Shown one piece after another: positions 51,006 through 59,870 of a stretch of DNA of 64,000 bases. The translations under genes and the position numbers were made by a program. Within the stretch, counting starts at the first letter, position 1. Every line of letters begins with the position of its first letter. Source of the DNA: Mucilaginibacter arboris (GTDB taxonomy: Bacteria; Bacteroidota; Bacteroidia; Sphingobacteriales; Sphingobacteriaceae); NCBI RefSeq assembly GCF_009754915.1, contig NZ_WPIK01000008.1, positions 1 to 64,000 on the forward strand. The letters are read 5' to 3'. Under the pieces are notes generated by a model, which was not told where the DNA came from, did not search any database, and saw only the letters and a list, made by a program, of their open reading frames with translations.

Positions 51006-52148
51006 ATGGTACCTAACATGACAGTAGAAAACAAAGATCAATCCGTTGAGCATTTCCTTGAACTGATCAAGCGTTCCAGGCGTGGCAAATTTAAAGTTTA
51101 CATTGGCATGATTGCCGGTGTTGGTAAAACCTACCGAATGTTAATGGAGGCACAAGCCTTGTTGCGTAATGGTATTGATGTAAAAATAGGTTACATTGAA
51201 ACCCATAACCGAATAGAAACAGAAAGCCAGTTACCTGGTTTGCCAATAATTCCTTGTCGGAAGTTGTTTTATAAAGGCAAAGAGCTGGAAGAAATGGATG
51301 TACAAGGTATTTTGCATTCCTCGCCGGAAGTGGTAATTGTAGATGAACTTGCACATAGCAATATTGAGGGCAGCAAAAACCAGAAACGCTGGCAAGATGT
51401 AGTTGATATTTTGAACGCAGGAATCAGTGTAATCTCGGCGGTAAACATCCAACACCTGGAAAGCTTGAACGATGAAGTACAGCGGGTTACAGGCATTGCA
51501 GTTGCAGAACGTATTCCGGATAGTATTATCGAAACGGCTGATGAAGTAGTGAACATAGACCTAACAGCCGAAGAACTGATTGGGCGATTGCAGGCCGGAA
51601 AAATATATGATCAAAGTAAAGTCCAAACCGCATTAAGTAATTTTTTTCAACCCGATAAAATTTTACAGTTGCGGGAACTGGCCTTAAAAGAAGTAGCCCA
51701 TCAATTAGAAAGGAAGATCAATGCTGAAGTGCCCAAAAATATTAAATTAAAGGAGGAACGTTTTTTAGCATGTATTTCTTCCAACAATGAAACAGCAAGA
51801 AACGTGATCCGGAAAACGGCAAGGCTGGCATCATATTATCGCTCCCGTTGGATAATGCTTTATGTGCAGACCAGTACAGAAACAGGAAACCGCATCCGCT
51901 TAAACAAACAGCGATATCTAATCAATAACATGAAAACGGCAACCGAACTCGGCGCCGAAGTAATTAAATTAAAAAGTGACTCCATCAGCAGTAGCATTAT
52001 TGCCATAGCCGAAATGCACGAAATAACAACAATTTGTATAGGCAAACCTCATTTCAATATCTTTCAGATCATTTTAAAAACAGCCGTATTTAACCAGCTG
52101 CTTAAAAAGTTATCTGCTTCTGCCATTGATTTGATTATTTTATCTTGA
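51006..52148 (+). CDS. kdpD: KdpD N-terminal sensor protein without a kinase domain
   Basis: 380 aa; start at ATG 51006 or 51018. The KdpD domain (about 20-225) carries GKFKVYIGMIAGVGKTYRML (Walker-A-like), HNRIETESQL and VVIVDELAHSN. A USP-like domain follows (about 250-375). Classic KdpD continues with four membrane helices, a GAF domain and a histidine kinase; all are absent here. The ORF ends normally and is followed three bases later by a complete histidine kinase. Such truncated KdpD forms occur in some bacteria; it probably senses K+ state and signals to that kinase. Confidence 0.9.
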   Translation: MVPNMTVENKDQSVEHFLELIKRSRRGKFKVYIGMIAGVGKTYRMLMEAQALLRNGIDVKIGYIETHNRIETESQLPGLPIIPCRKLFYKGKELEEMDVQGILHSSPEVVIVDELAHSNIEGSKNQKRWQDVVDILNAGISVISAVNIQHLESLNDEVQRVTGIAVAERIPDSIIETADEVVNIDLTAEELIGRLQAGKIYDQSKVQTALSNFFQPDKILQLRELALKEVAHQLERKINAEVPKNIKLKEERFLACISSNNETARNVIRKTARLASYYRSRWIMLYVQTSTETGNRIRLNKQRYLINNMKTATELGAEVIKLKSDSISSSIIAIAEMHEITTICIGKPHFNIFQIILKTAVFNQLLKKLSASAIDLIILS

Positions 52149-52151
52149 ATT

Positions 52152-53915
52152 ATGAAAATAAAAACTAAACTCCGCCTTGGCTTCACTTTTTTATTTGTGA
52201 TTTTTTTGTTTCTGGGCGGAATAGCCGTATGGTTCATCCGCGAGCTTTCCCAGGCATCTTCCCAAATATTAAAAGACAATTACAAAACCTTGCAGTATAT
52301 GCAAGTAATGATCAAGGATTTAGGTGATGAAGCTAAACCTCTTTCTGCTAATACCCAGAAAATCTTTGAGCAGACTTTGCAGCAACAGGAACACAACATT
52401 ACCGAACCAGGCGAAGGTGTTGCAACTAAACAGCTTCGAAAAGAGTTTGACCGAATGCAGGCCGGCGAAGAAAGCGGGCAAATAATTTTAGGGCATAAAA
52501 GAAGCATCAGGTCGGCCATTTTCGCCATTATGGAATTAAACAATAAAGCAATCATTAAAAAAAATGACATCGCCAGAAAAACTGCACACGATGCAACGCT
52601 TTTTGTAGCTCTGATGGCCACCTTTAGTTTTTTAATTGTTTTTAGCTTTATTATTAATTTCCCCGGTTATGTAGCCAATCCAATCCGGGAACTTTCTGCA
52701 GGTATCCAAGAAATTTCCAACAAAAATTACCAGCGCCGGATACATATTGATTCTAACGACGAGTTTGGTGATCTGGCAGAAGCATATAACCGAATGGCTG
52801 CGAAGTTAGAAGAATACGAAAACAGTAACCTGGCCAAAATACAGTTTGAAAAACTACGGATCGAAACAATAGTACAAAACTTAAACGATGCTGTAATTGG
52901 GTTTGATGAAAGCGGACGGGTATTATTTGCCAACCCAACAGCCTTGCGTTTAATGAATTTAACTGAAAACGAAGTAACCGGAAAATATGCGCCCGATATT
53001 GCCTTGCAAAATGATCTTTTTAAGCAATTGCTGCAGGAAAACAAACAAACTACGGCCATAAAAATTTTTGACGACGGTAAAGAAAGTTATTTTAGCAGAG
53101 AGATGTACCGAATCACTGTTCCGGCAAATAATTCAAACACGGAAGAAAAAGCAGTGGTAAAAACAGTAAAGGATATTGGCTCGGTTATCCTGCTTAAAAA
53201 TATTACCCGTTTCCATGAGCTGGACGAAGCCAAAACTAATTTTATGGCAACCATTTCGCATGAGCTAAAAACCCCTATTGCTGCTATTAAAATGAGTTTA
53301 AAACTACTGGCAGACAAGCGGGTAGGGGATTTAAATGAAGAACAGGATTACCTGATGCGGAACATGCAGGAAGATAGCGACAGGCTTTTAAAAATAACCA
53401 GCGAATTACTCGAACTAACCCAGGTTGAAACCGGTAAAATTCAACTTAAATTTCAGCAGACAAGCCCGCAGGCTATTATTGATTATGCCTTTAATACCGT
53501 CCGTTTTCTGGCTTTACAAAAAAATATACGAATTGATATGCAAGTTGATGATGGGCTACCCAAAGTAAATGCTGATGTAGAAAAAACGGCTTGGGTATTG
53601 GTTAATTTTTTGTCGAATGCCATTCGTTACAGTGCAGAACATTCAAGCATTGAACTGAAAGCAACAGTTAAACAAAAAATGGTAGAAATATCTGTACGCG
53701 ATTTTGGAAAAGGTATTGAAGATAAATATCTGGAACGCATTTTTGACCGCTATTTCCAGGTACCAACGGATTTGAAAGAAAAAGGCGGAACAGGGCTGGG
53801 ACTGGCAATTTCCAAGGATTTTATAGAAGCACAAAATGGTAAAATCTGGGTTGAAAGTGCTATTGGCGAAGGAAGCAAGTTTTATTGTGCGCTGCCTTTT
53901 ATCCATGATATTTAA
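52152..53915 (+). CDS. HAMP/PAS sensor histidine kinase of the kdp locus
   Basis: 587 aa. Membrane helix about 10-32, a periplasmic domain to about 150, second helix about 158-178 and a HAMP region; PAS-like segment about 235-340 (TIVQNLNDAVIGFDESGRVL). The H-box MATISHELKTPIAAIKMSLK places the phospho-His near 369; N-box VNFLSNAIRYS; G-boxes DFGKGIEDKYLERIFDRYF and GGTGLGLAISKDF. It is the probable kinase for the NtrC-type regulator upstream. A repeat element at 52496 encodes GHKRSIRS in the periplasmic part. Confidence 0.92.
   Translation: MKIKTKLRLGFTFLFVIFLFLGGIAVWFIRELSQASSQILKDNYKTLQYMQVMIKDLGDEAKPLSANTQKIFEQTLQQQEHNITEPGEGVATKQLRKEFDRMQAGEESGQIILGHKRSIRSAIFAIMELNNKAIIKKNDIARKTAHDATLFVALMATFSFLIVFSFIINFPGYVANPIRELSAGIQEISNKNYQRRIHIDSNDEFGDLAEAYNRMAAKLEEYENSNLAKIQFEKLRIETIVQNLNDAVIGFDESGRVLFANPTALRLMNLTENEVTGKYAPDIALQNDLFKQLLQENKQTTAIKIFDDGKESYFSREMYRITVPANNSNTEEKAVVKTVKDIGSVILLKNITRFHELDEAKTNFMATISHELKTPIAAIKMSLKLLADKRVGDLNEEQDYLMRNMQEDSDRLLKITSELLELTQVETGKIQLKFQQTSPQAIIDYAFNTVRFLALQKNIRIDMQVDDGLPKVNADVEKTAWVLVNFLSNAIRYSAEHSSIELKATVKQKMVEISVRDFGKGIEDKYLERIFDRYFQVPTDLKEKGGTGLGLAISKDFIEAQNGKIWVESAIGEGSKFYCALPFIHDI
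52484..52507 (-). repeat. ATGCTTCTTTTA element inside the histidine kinase gene
   Basis: An exact reverse core at 52496-52507, right half AATTTTAGGGCA; encodes HKRSI. Confidence 0.85.
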
Positions 53916-53934
53916 TTACAATCGCCCTATTTAC

Positions 53935-54016
53935 ACACTCCTTTTATCCCGTAAAAACAGTAATTTGTGAAGTTATAATAGATAAGGTATAAACTTTACA
54001 GCGATAAAAGAAGCAT
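53935..54016. repeat. inverted pair of elements between convergent kdp kinase and efflux genes
   Basis: A variant + core (ACACTCCTTTTA, 53935-53946) with GTAAA and an exact - core (54005-54016) with TTTAC face each other across 58 bases; TCCCG and CGCTG spacers partly pair. Confidence 0.8.
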
Positions 54017-54062
54017 TGAACATTATTTGTGGGCAAGATAATAGGCTATATAGGGTTTTTAC

Positions 54063-57000
54063 TTATTTAGTCGTTTCATCTGTTTTTCTGTAAGCCCAGC
54101 CAAAGATCAGCGGGAATACCCATAAGCTAAACACCATTGCACAAAGGATACCGCCTATTACCACCCTTGCCAAGGGACGGGAACTTTCTGATCCGATGCC
54201 ATGCGATACGGCTGCCGGGAATAAACCGATGGCGGCCATCAGGGCTGTCATCATTACCGGCCTGATCCTGGAATTGACCCCTAATTTTAAGGAAGTGTAT
54301 AGCGATTGGTGCTGGCCTTTAAATTTATCGATATTTTGTTTGAACACCGTGATGAGCAATACGCCGTCCTGGATACAAATGCCAAATAAAGCAATAAACC
54401 CGATACCGGCAGAAATACTAAAGTTTGTACCAGTGATGAGCAGCGCCAGGATACCGCCTACTATGGCAAAAGGCACGTTCAGGAACACCAGGGCTGCATC
54501 CTTAATATTGCCAAACATTACGTAAAGCAGAAAAAAGATGAGGGCCAGGCTGATGGGCACCACTTGTGTCAAACGTTTTTCTGCCCGTTTCTGGTTTTCA
54601 AAATCGCCCTGCCAGGCTAAATGGTAACCGCGTTTTACTTTAACCCTGGCTGCTACTTTTTGCTGGGCTTCGGCAATGGTGCTGCCCATATCCCTGCCCC
54701 TGATAGAAAATTTAAGGGTGGCATAACGTTCGTTGGCATCCCTGAAAATTAAACAAGGCCCGGTTTTCTGGCTGATGGTGGCTATTTCTTTAACCGGCAC
54801 TTTTCCCCCGCTTTGCGTAGGCACCAGCAAATTTCCGATGTCGGAAGGTGTTTTCCTGAAGGCTTCCGGGAAACGGATCCGGATATCGAACGTTCTTACG
54901 CCTTCGTACAAGGTAGAAGCGGCCGTTCCGCCAATAGCCATCGAGATCACAGAATTGGCATCCGAGGTAGTTACGCCGTACTGCGCCATTTTCTGCTGGT
55001 CCAGGTTTATGTCCAGTTCGGGCAAACCGATGCTTTTTAGAACACCCAGGTCTGCAATGCCCTTAACCCCTTTTAATACGTTATATATTTCATTTACTTT
55101 TCCTTCTGCGTAATTTAAAGAATCACCGTAAACCTTTACCACGATCGAACCTTTTACACCGGAAACAGCTTCTTCAACGTTATCGCTGATGGGCTGTGAA
55201 AAGTTAAGGTCGGCGCCCGGGAGTTTGGATAGCTTGGCATTCATCTGGTCGATCAGCTCTTCTTTCGTGATCTTAGGCTTCCAATCGTCCTCCGGGTACA
55301 TCACCACATCAAATTCGTTATTGTAAAAGCCTGCCACATCTGTTCCGTTATCCGGCCTGCCTGTTTGAGACACTGCATATTGTACCTGCGGAAAAGACAT
55401 TAATATTTGTCGTACCTGTTTTGATGTTTCCACTGATTTATCAAGCGATATACTGTAAGGAAGCTGCACCCTTAGCCAGATAGAGCCTTCGTTCAGTTCC
55501 GGTAAAAACTCGCTGCCCAAAAAGCTAAACGAGAATAAGCCCACAGCCATTGCAATTAACGAAGTAATGACCACCAGTTTTTTATACTTAAAGGAAGTGG
55601 TAAACCCAAAAAGCATAAACTTGGAAAGGTTGTGCACAAAGGGGTTATGTTTTTCGTGCACATTTTTGTTTAAAAGGAGGCTGATCAATACAGGTACCAG
55701 CGTAAGCGTGGTAATTAATGCACCAAGCAAAGCAAAGCCAAGTGTAAAAGCAAGCGGCGAAAACAGTTTGCCTTCTACTTTTTGAAAGGCAAACACCGGC
55801 AGCAGGCCTGTAATGATGATGAGCTTGGCAAAAAAGATGGCTTTGCCCAGGTTAGCACCATTATTTTTGATGAGGCCCAGCTTGATCTTTTTATTGAACC
55901 GTTCCATTCCCATCTCGGTAGCCTCATGGTCTAGGATCACGAACATGCCTTCCACCATTACCACCGCCCCATCTATAATGATACCGAAATCAACAGCGCC
56001 CAGTGAAAGCAGGTTAGCAGACATGCCCATCAGGTGCAGGCAAATAAAAGCAAACAGCAGCGCCAGGGGGATGATGATGGAAACGATTAGCGTGGTGCGC
56101 CAGTTAAACATAAATATAGACACCAGAAAGGTTACCAGCAGGATGCCTTCGATCAGGTTATGCAATACGGTGTGCGTGGCAAAACCGATCAGGTTGGAGC
56201 GGTCGTAATAAGGTACGATCTTGGTATCGGCCGGCAAAACATCGTTGTTGATCTTGTTGATCTCGGCTTTTAAAGCAGCCAAAACCTCGGTAGGGTTCTG
56301 GCCTTTTCGCATTACAATAATAGCTTCAACCGCATCTGCATCATCAACTACCGTCCTTTTGCCATTTTTATCAATTATCGCATCGCTCCTGCCTACCCAT
56401 CCCAGGCGCGGTACATTTGAAATGGAAACGGTGGCCACATCATTCACAATAACGGGCACGCCATTGTTGTTGCTCACCACAATATTCCTGATCTGGTTGA
56501 TATCCTGCAGCAGCCCTAAGCCCCTTACTGCAAAGGCCTGGTTGTTCTGCACGATCATATCGCCCCCAACGTTCATATTGGTTTTTTGAACGGCAGCAAA
56601 AACATCTAAAGGCGTAATACCCAGGGTAGCCAGTTTGCCTGGGTCAACCGTTATTTCGTAAGCTTTTGTTTTACCGCCAAAACTATTGATATCGCCTATT
56701 CCCGGGATAGCCCTCAGCCGCCGGTCGATCACCCAATCCTGTATCGTTTTTAATTCCCTCACATCGCGTACAGAACTTTTTAAGGTGTACCTGAATATTT
56801 CTCCGGTTGGGCCAACCGGCGGCTGTACAGCGGGGGTAATGCCGGCAGGTAAAGTAGCGTTGGTTAACAGGTTGTACACTTGCTGCCGCGCTTCCTGGTC
56901 TGACACGTTATCTTCAAAAATTACCTTCACATAGCTTAAGCCAAAAATAGTGGAAGAACGCAGGCTGGATTTCTTTTGGACCGGGTTTAGGGCGATCTCT

Positions 57001-57215
57001 ATCGGAATGGTTACCAGTTTTTCAACCTCTTCTGCACTTTGGCCCGGCCATTGGGTAATAATATCTACTTCGGTATTGGTCACATCCGGAAAAGCCTCAA
57101 TGGGCATTTGCATAAAGGTGATTACGCCCGTTACAACCAGGGCCGCCGCAAGAAATAGAATGAGGTATTTGTTTTTTAATGAAAACCCTATGATGCCTCT
57201 AAGAACTTTGATCAT
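54063..57215 (-). CDS. czcA: heavy-metal efflux RND transporter, CzcA type
   Basis: 1050 aa. N-terminal helix, periplasmic porter domains and twelve helices as in RND pumps. The fourth helix reads GAVDFGIIIDGAVVMVEGMF, with the Asp, Asp and Glu proton-relay positions of CzcA (Zn, Co, Cd) rather than the pattern of CusA (Cu, Ag). The porter region includes FPDVTNTEVDIITQWPGQSA. Length is usual for the HME family. It is last in the operon tolC-like, adaptor, pump. Metal specificity is inferred. Confidence 0.92.
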   Translation of the reverse strand: MIKVLRGIIGFSLKNKYLILFLAAALVVTGVITFMQMPIEAFPDVTNTEVDIITQWPGQSAEEVEKLVTIPIEIALNPVQKKSSLRSSTIFGLSYVKVIFEDNVSDQEARQQVYNLLTNATLPAGITPAVQPPVGPTGEIFRYTLKSSVRDVRELKTIQDWVIDRRLRAIPGIGDINSFGGKTKAYEITVDPGKLATLGITPLDVFAAVQKTNMNVGGDMIVQNNQAFAVRGLGLLQDINQIRNIVVSNNNGVPVIVNDVATVSISNVPRLGWVGRSDAIIDKNGKRTVVDDADAVEAIIVMRKGQNPTEVLAALKAEINKINNDVLPADTKIVPYYDRSNLIGFATHTVLHNLIEGILLVTFLVSIFMFNWRTTLIVSIIIPLALLFAFICLHLMGMSANLLSLGAVDFGIIIDGAVVMVEGMFVILDHEATEMGMERFNKKIKLGLIKNNGANLGKAIFFAKLIIITGLLPVFAFQKVEGKLFSPLAFTLGFALLGALITTLTLVPVLISLLLNKNVHEKHNPFVHNLSKFMLFGFTTSFKYKKLVVITSLIAMAVGLFSFSFLGSEFLPELNEGSIWLRVQLPYSISLDKSVETSKQVRQILMSFPQVQYAVSQTGRPDNGTDVAGFYNNEFDVVMYPEDDWKPKITKEELIDQMNAKLSKLPGADLNFSQPISDNVEEAVSGVKGSIVVKVYGDSLNYAEGKVNEIYNVLKGVKGIADLGVLKSIGLPELDINLDQQKMAQYGVTTSDANSVISMAIGGTAASTLYEGVRTFDIRIRFPEAFRKTPSDIGNLLVPTQSGGKVPVKEIATISQKTGPCLIFRDANERYATLKFSIRGRDMGSTIAEAQQKVAARVKVKRGYHLAWQGDFENQKRAEKRLTQVVPISLALIFFLLYVMFGNIKDAALVFLNVPFAIVGGILALLITGTNFSISAGIGFIALFGICIQDGVLLITVFKQNIDKFKGQHQSLYTSLKLGVNSRIRPVMMTALMAAIGLFPAAVSHGIGSESSRPLARVVIGGILCAMVFSLWVFPLIFGWAYRKTDETTK

Positions 57216-57239
57216 TTCTGTTGAATTGAAGATGAAGGT

Positions 57240-58343
57240 TTAGCTGTTTAATGAGCCATAAATGAGGATGGCATCTGATGCGACCACCCGTTCGCCAGGG
57301 GAGAGCCCGCTTTTAATGTAGGCCGTGTTTCCGTTAATGCTGATGATATCCACGGGCCTGATCTGTACATTTTTTTCTCCCTTTACAATAATTACATAAT
57401 ACTGGCTATGATCAAAAACAAGGGACTTGCTTGAAATAGAAATTGCCTGTTTGTTTTCATTATTATTTACGCTTACCGTAGCAAACATCTGCGGCTTTAG
57501 TAGGTAGCCCGGGTTGTTTAAAACCACCCGCATTTTCATCACTTTTGTGGTCGGGTCGATCACGTTCATGATCTCGTTTATTTTACCTTTAAAAACCTTA
57601 TCCGGATAGGAAATAGTCGTTACATCAACGGGGTCTCCCTGGTGTACCTTGCCTATATTTTCTTCGTAAACATTAGCCTGTACCCAAACGTTTTTCAGGT
57701 CAGATATGGTAAAAAGGCCGGTATTATTGTCTGTGCGGATGGCCATGCCATTGGTTACATTCTTTTGTACGATAAATCCGTCTATAGGCGCTTTGATAAT
57801 ATACTCGCCATTGGTATTATTGCCATTGATGCTTAATATTTTCTGCGCCGCCGTTCTGGCCGCTACAGCCTGTTCATACGCAACTTCGGCATTGGTTATA
57901 TCCACTTGCGATGCCAAACCGCTGTTGAACAGGTCTTTTTGCTGAGACAATTGCCGCGCTGTTAAACGTACAGTAGCTTCGGCCGTAACCAATGAAGAGT
58001 TATAATTAGCTACTTCGGCACTTTTTACTACGCCCAATACCTGGCCGGCGTGTACATAATCACCAGGCATTACATTAACGTTTTGCACATTACCGCTAAC
58101 CAATGGAAAAACATTAACTACATTATTGGTATTAAAATCTACGATTCCGTTAAAATTAATCACATCAATTATGTTGGAAGTCTTTACGGTATCGATCGCC
58201 AGTGTCTTCCATAAAGAATCAGGGATTACGTAAGGCGCACGTGCATCACTGGTTGTTTCGGTGCGTTTACAGGAAAACAGGTTTAATAATACCAGGCAGA
58301 AGGTTACCGTACGGATGCTGTTTTTAATGGTACTTTTTTTCAT
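57240..58343 (-). CDS. efflux RND periplasmic adaptor (membrane fusion protein)
   Basis: 367 aa. Lipoprotein signal with Cys (LNLFSCKRTE, about residue 25). A biotinyl-lipoyl-like segment (GDYVHAGQVLGVVKSAEVAN), an alpha-hairpin (about 115-180) and the beta-barrel (VYEENIGKVHQGDPVDVTTI) are in the usual order. It bridges the CzcA pump and the outer-membrane channel. It starts 30 bases after the TolC-family stop and ends 24 bases before czcA. Confidence 0.92.
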   Translation of the reverse strand: MKKSTIKNSIRTVTFCLVLLNLFSCKRTETTSDARAPYVIPDSLWKTLAIDTVKTSNIIDVINFNGIVDFNTNNVVNVFPLVSGNVQNVNVMPGDYVHAGQVLGVVKSAEVANYNSSLVTAEATVRLTARQLSQQKDLFNSGLASQVDITNAEVAYEQAVAARTAAQKILSINGNNTNGEYIIKAPIDGFIVQKNVTNGMAIRTDNNTGLFTISDLKNVWVQANVYEENIGKVHQGDPVDVTTISYPDKVFKGKINEIMNVIDPTTKVMKMRVVLNNPGYLLKPQMFATVSVNNNENKQAISISSKSLVFDHSQYYVIIVKGEKNVQIRPVDIISINGNTAYIKSGLSPGERVVASDAILIYGSLNS

Positions 58344-58373
58344 GGATATGTGGATAGAAAAAATAGTTGCGGG

Positions 58374-59675
58374 TTATTGGTTAAAGAAAGGTGTACCGGT
58401 AACAAAATTGAGCTGCTCTAATGAGGTAACCCGGTTAAGCTGGATGTTATTTAACTGCAGGGTATTTACCTTGTAGGAATCATAAAAATCAAGGAACTCC
58501 AGCAAGCTGATATTCCTTTTTTCGTAGTTTTTAAATACTTCACCGATCAAATGCGTAAAATCACCTTTAAATTTCGGGTCAAAACTATTATATATGGTTT
58601 CGTACCGCAGCGCTACCTTATAATTGGCAGCTACATCGCTTTCTACCTGGTTTTGCTGGTTCTGTAATTGTACCTTGCTTTGGTCGATGGCAATCCTGGC
58701 TTGTTTAATGGCGCCCTGGTTGCGGTTAAAAATAGGCAAAGGAAAATCGATGCCTATGCCCGTATAATCCCTGATATAACTTGCTTGTTTATCATAATTC
58801 ACACCAATATTAACATCAGGAACAGCGAGCGCTTTTTGCAGGCTCAGGTTTACGTTGTTATAATCCAATGTTGCCTTGCTTAGCTTCAGATCATTACGGT
58901 TAACATAGGCCGAATCAAGCAGCCTTTGATAAGGCGTGGTGAGCACCACTTCTTTGCCATCCAGTTGATAATCGTATCGGGGCACGATATAAGCATTCGG
59001 TTTTGCCCTGATCAGGAACTTAAGCTGGCTTTCTGTTGTATCTATACCCACATTTAAATTTGTAAGTTCTGATTGCAAAGAGTATAACTGCGACTGGATG
59101 CGCAAGACTTCTTTTTCGGCAATGTTGCCTTTGCTGTATTGCACTTTATAGGCAGTTAAAAGCTTTGTTAAAGAACTGATCTCGGCATCATAAACCCTGG
59201 CCGACTGCTGCTGGAAATAGATGGTAAAAAAATCGTTCCGTAAGGTTAGTTTGAGTGTACGCAACAGGTCAAAGAATTGATACTGCGCCTGCTGGATACC
59301 GATTTTAGCCAGGCGGATATTTTTATTACGCTTGCCGGCAGTTAAAAAAAGTTGGTTTATGCTAAAGGTGTATTCGCCTGTTTGGCTGCTCACATCGAGT
59401 ATCCTTTTTGTATTGGGGTTATAAAGCACATTGGAAAAATTGAAATCAGGGTTTTGAAAAAGCCGGGCGGTTATTACCTGTGCCTCTGCATTATTGATTT
59501 CGTAATGCTGTATGATTAACTGAAGGTTGTTTTTTAAGAACTGGTCTTCGGCTTGTTTAACAGTAAGCTGCAGCGTATCAGTGCCTTGCGTACGTGTTTG
59601 TGTAAAGGCCGGATTTCTGATAGTTACCAGCAGCAACAGGCAAAGCCAAAATACATTGACTGGTTTGAGATGCAT
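58374..59675 (-). CDS. TolC-family outer-membrane efflux protein
   Basis: 433 aa with a signal peptide to about residue 25 (PAFTQ). Two long helical repeats such as LTVKQAEDQFLKNNLQLIIQ and the LSKATLDYNNVNLSLQKALA stretch, and QSKVQLQNQQNQVESDVAAN, mark the outer membrane efflux protein fold (CzcC-like). First gene of the efflux operon. The region between it and the kinase gene holds three repeat elements. Confidence 0.9.
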   Translation of the reverse strand: MHLKPVNVFWLCLLLLVTIRNPAFTQTRTQGTDTLQLTVKQAEDQFLKNNLQLIIQHYEINNAEAQVITARLFQNPDFNFSNVLYNPNTKRILDVSSQTGEYTFSINQLFLTAGKRNKNIRLAKIGIQQAQYQFFDLLRTLKLTLRNDFFTIYFQQQSARVYDAEISSLTKLLTAYKVQYSKGNIAEKEVLRIQSQLYSLQSELTNLNVGIDTTESQLKFLIRAKPNAYIVPRYDYQLDGKEVVLTTPYQRLLDSAYVNRNDLKLSKATLDYNNVNLSLQKALAVPDVNIGVNYDKQASYIRDYTGIGIDFPLPIFNRNQGAIKQARIAIDQSKVQLQNQQNQVESDVAANYKVALRYETIYNSFDPKFKGDFTHLIGEVFKNYEKRNISLLEFLDFYDSYKVNTLQLNNIQLNRVTSLEQLNFVTGTPFFNQ

Positions 59676-59695
59676 GAATTAAGATTTGCATCAAA

Positions 59696-59832
59696 AATAG
59701 GGTGATAAAAGAAGCATCAGATTAAAGCGGGATTAGAATTTAAAGGCCCGTTTAGTTTATCCTTTTTTACCCATGCTTCTTTTACCGGCATAAAATCAAA
59801 GCCCGAGAATTATAGTGATAAAAGAAGCATGG
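59696..59832. repeat. three ATGCTTCTTTTA elements in one gap
   Basis: Exact cores at 59706-59717 (-), 59773-59784 (+) and 59819-59830 (-). The last two form a 14-bp perfect inverted repeat (CCATGCTTCTTTTA, TAAAAGAAGCATGG). They fill most of 59676-59870 between the TolC-family gene and the kinase; no gene is seen there. Confidence 0.9.
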
Positions 59833-59870
59833 CGATTGTCGTTATCACCCCATACAAAATCCAGCCGCTG

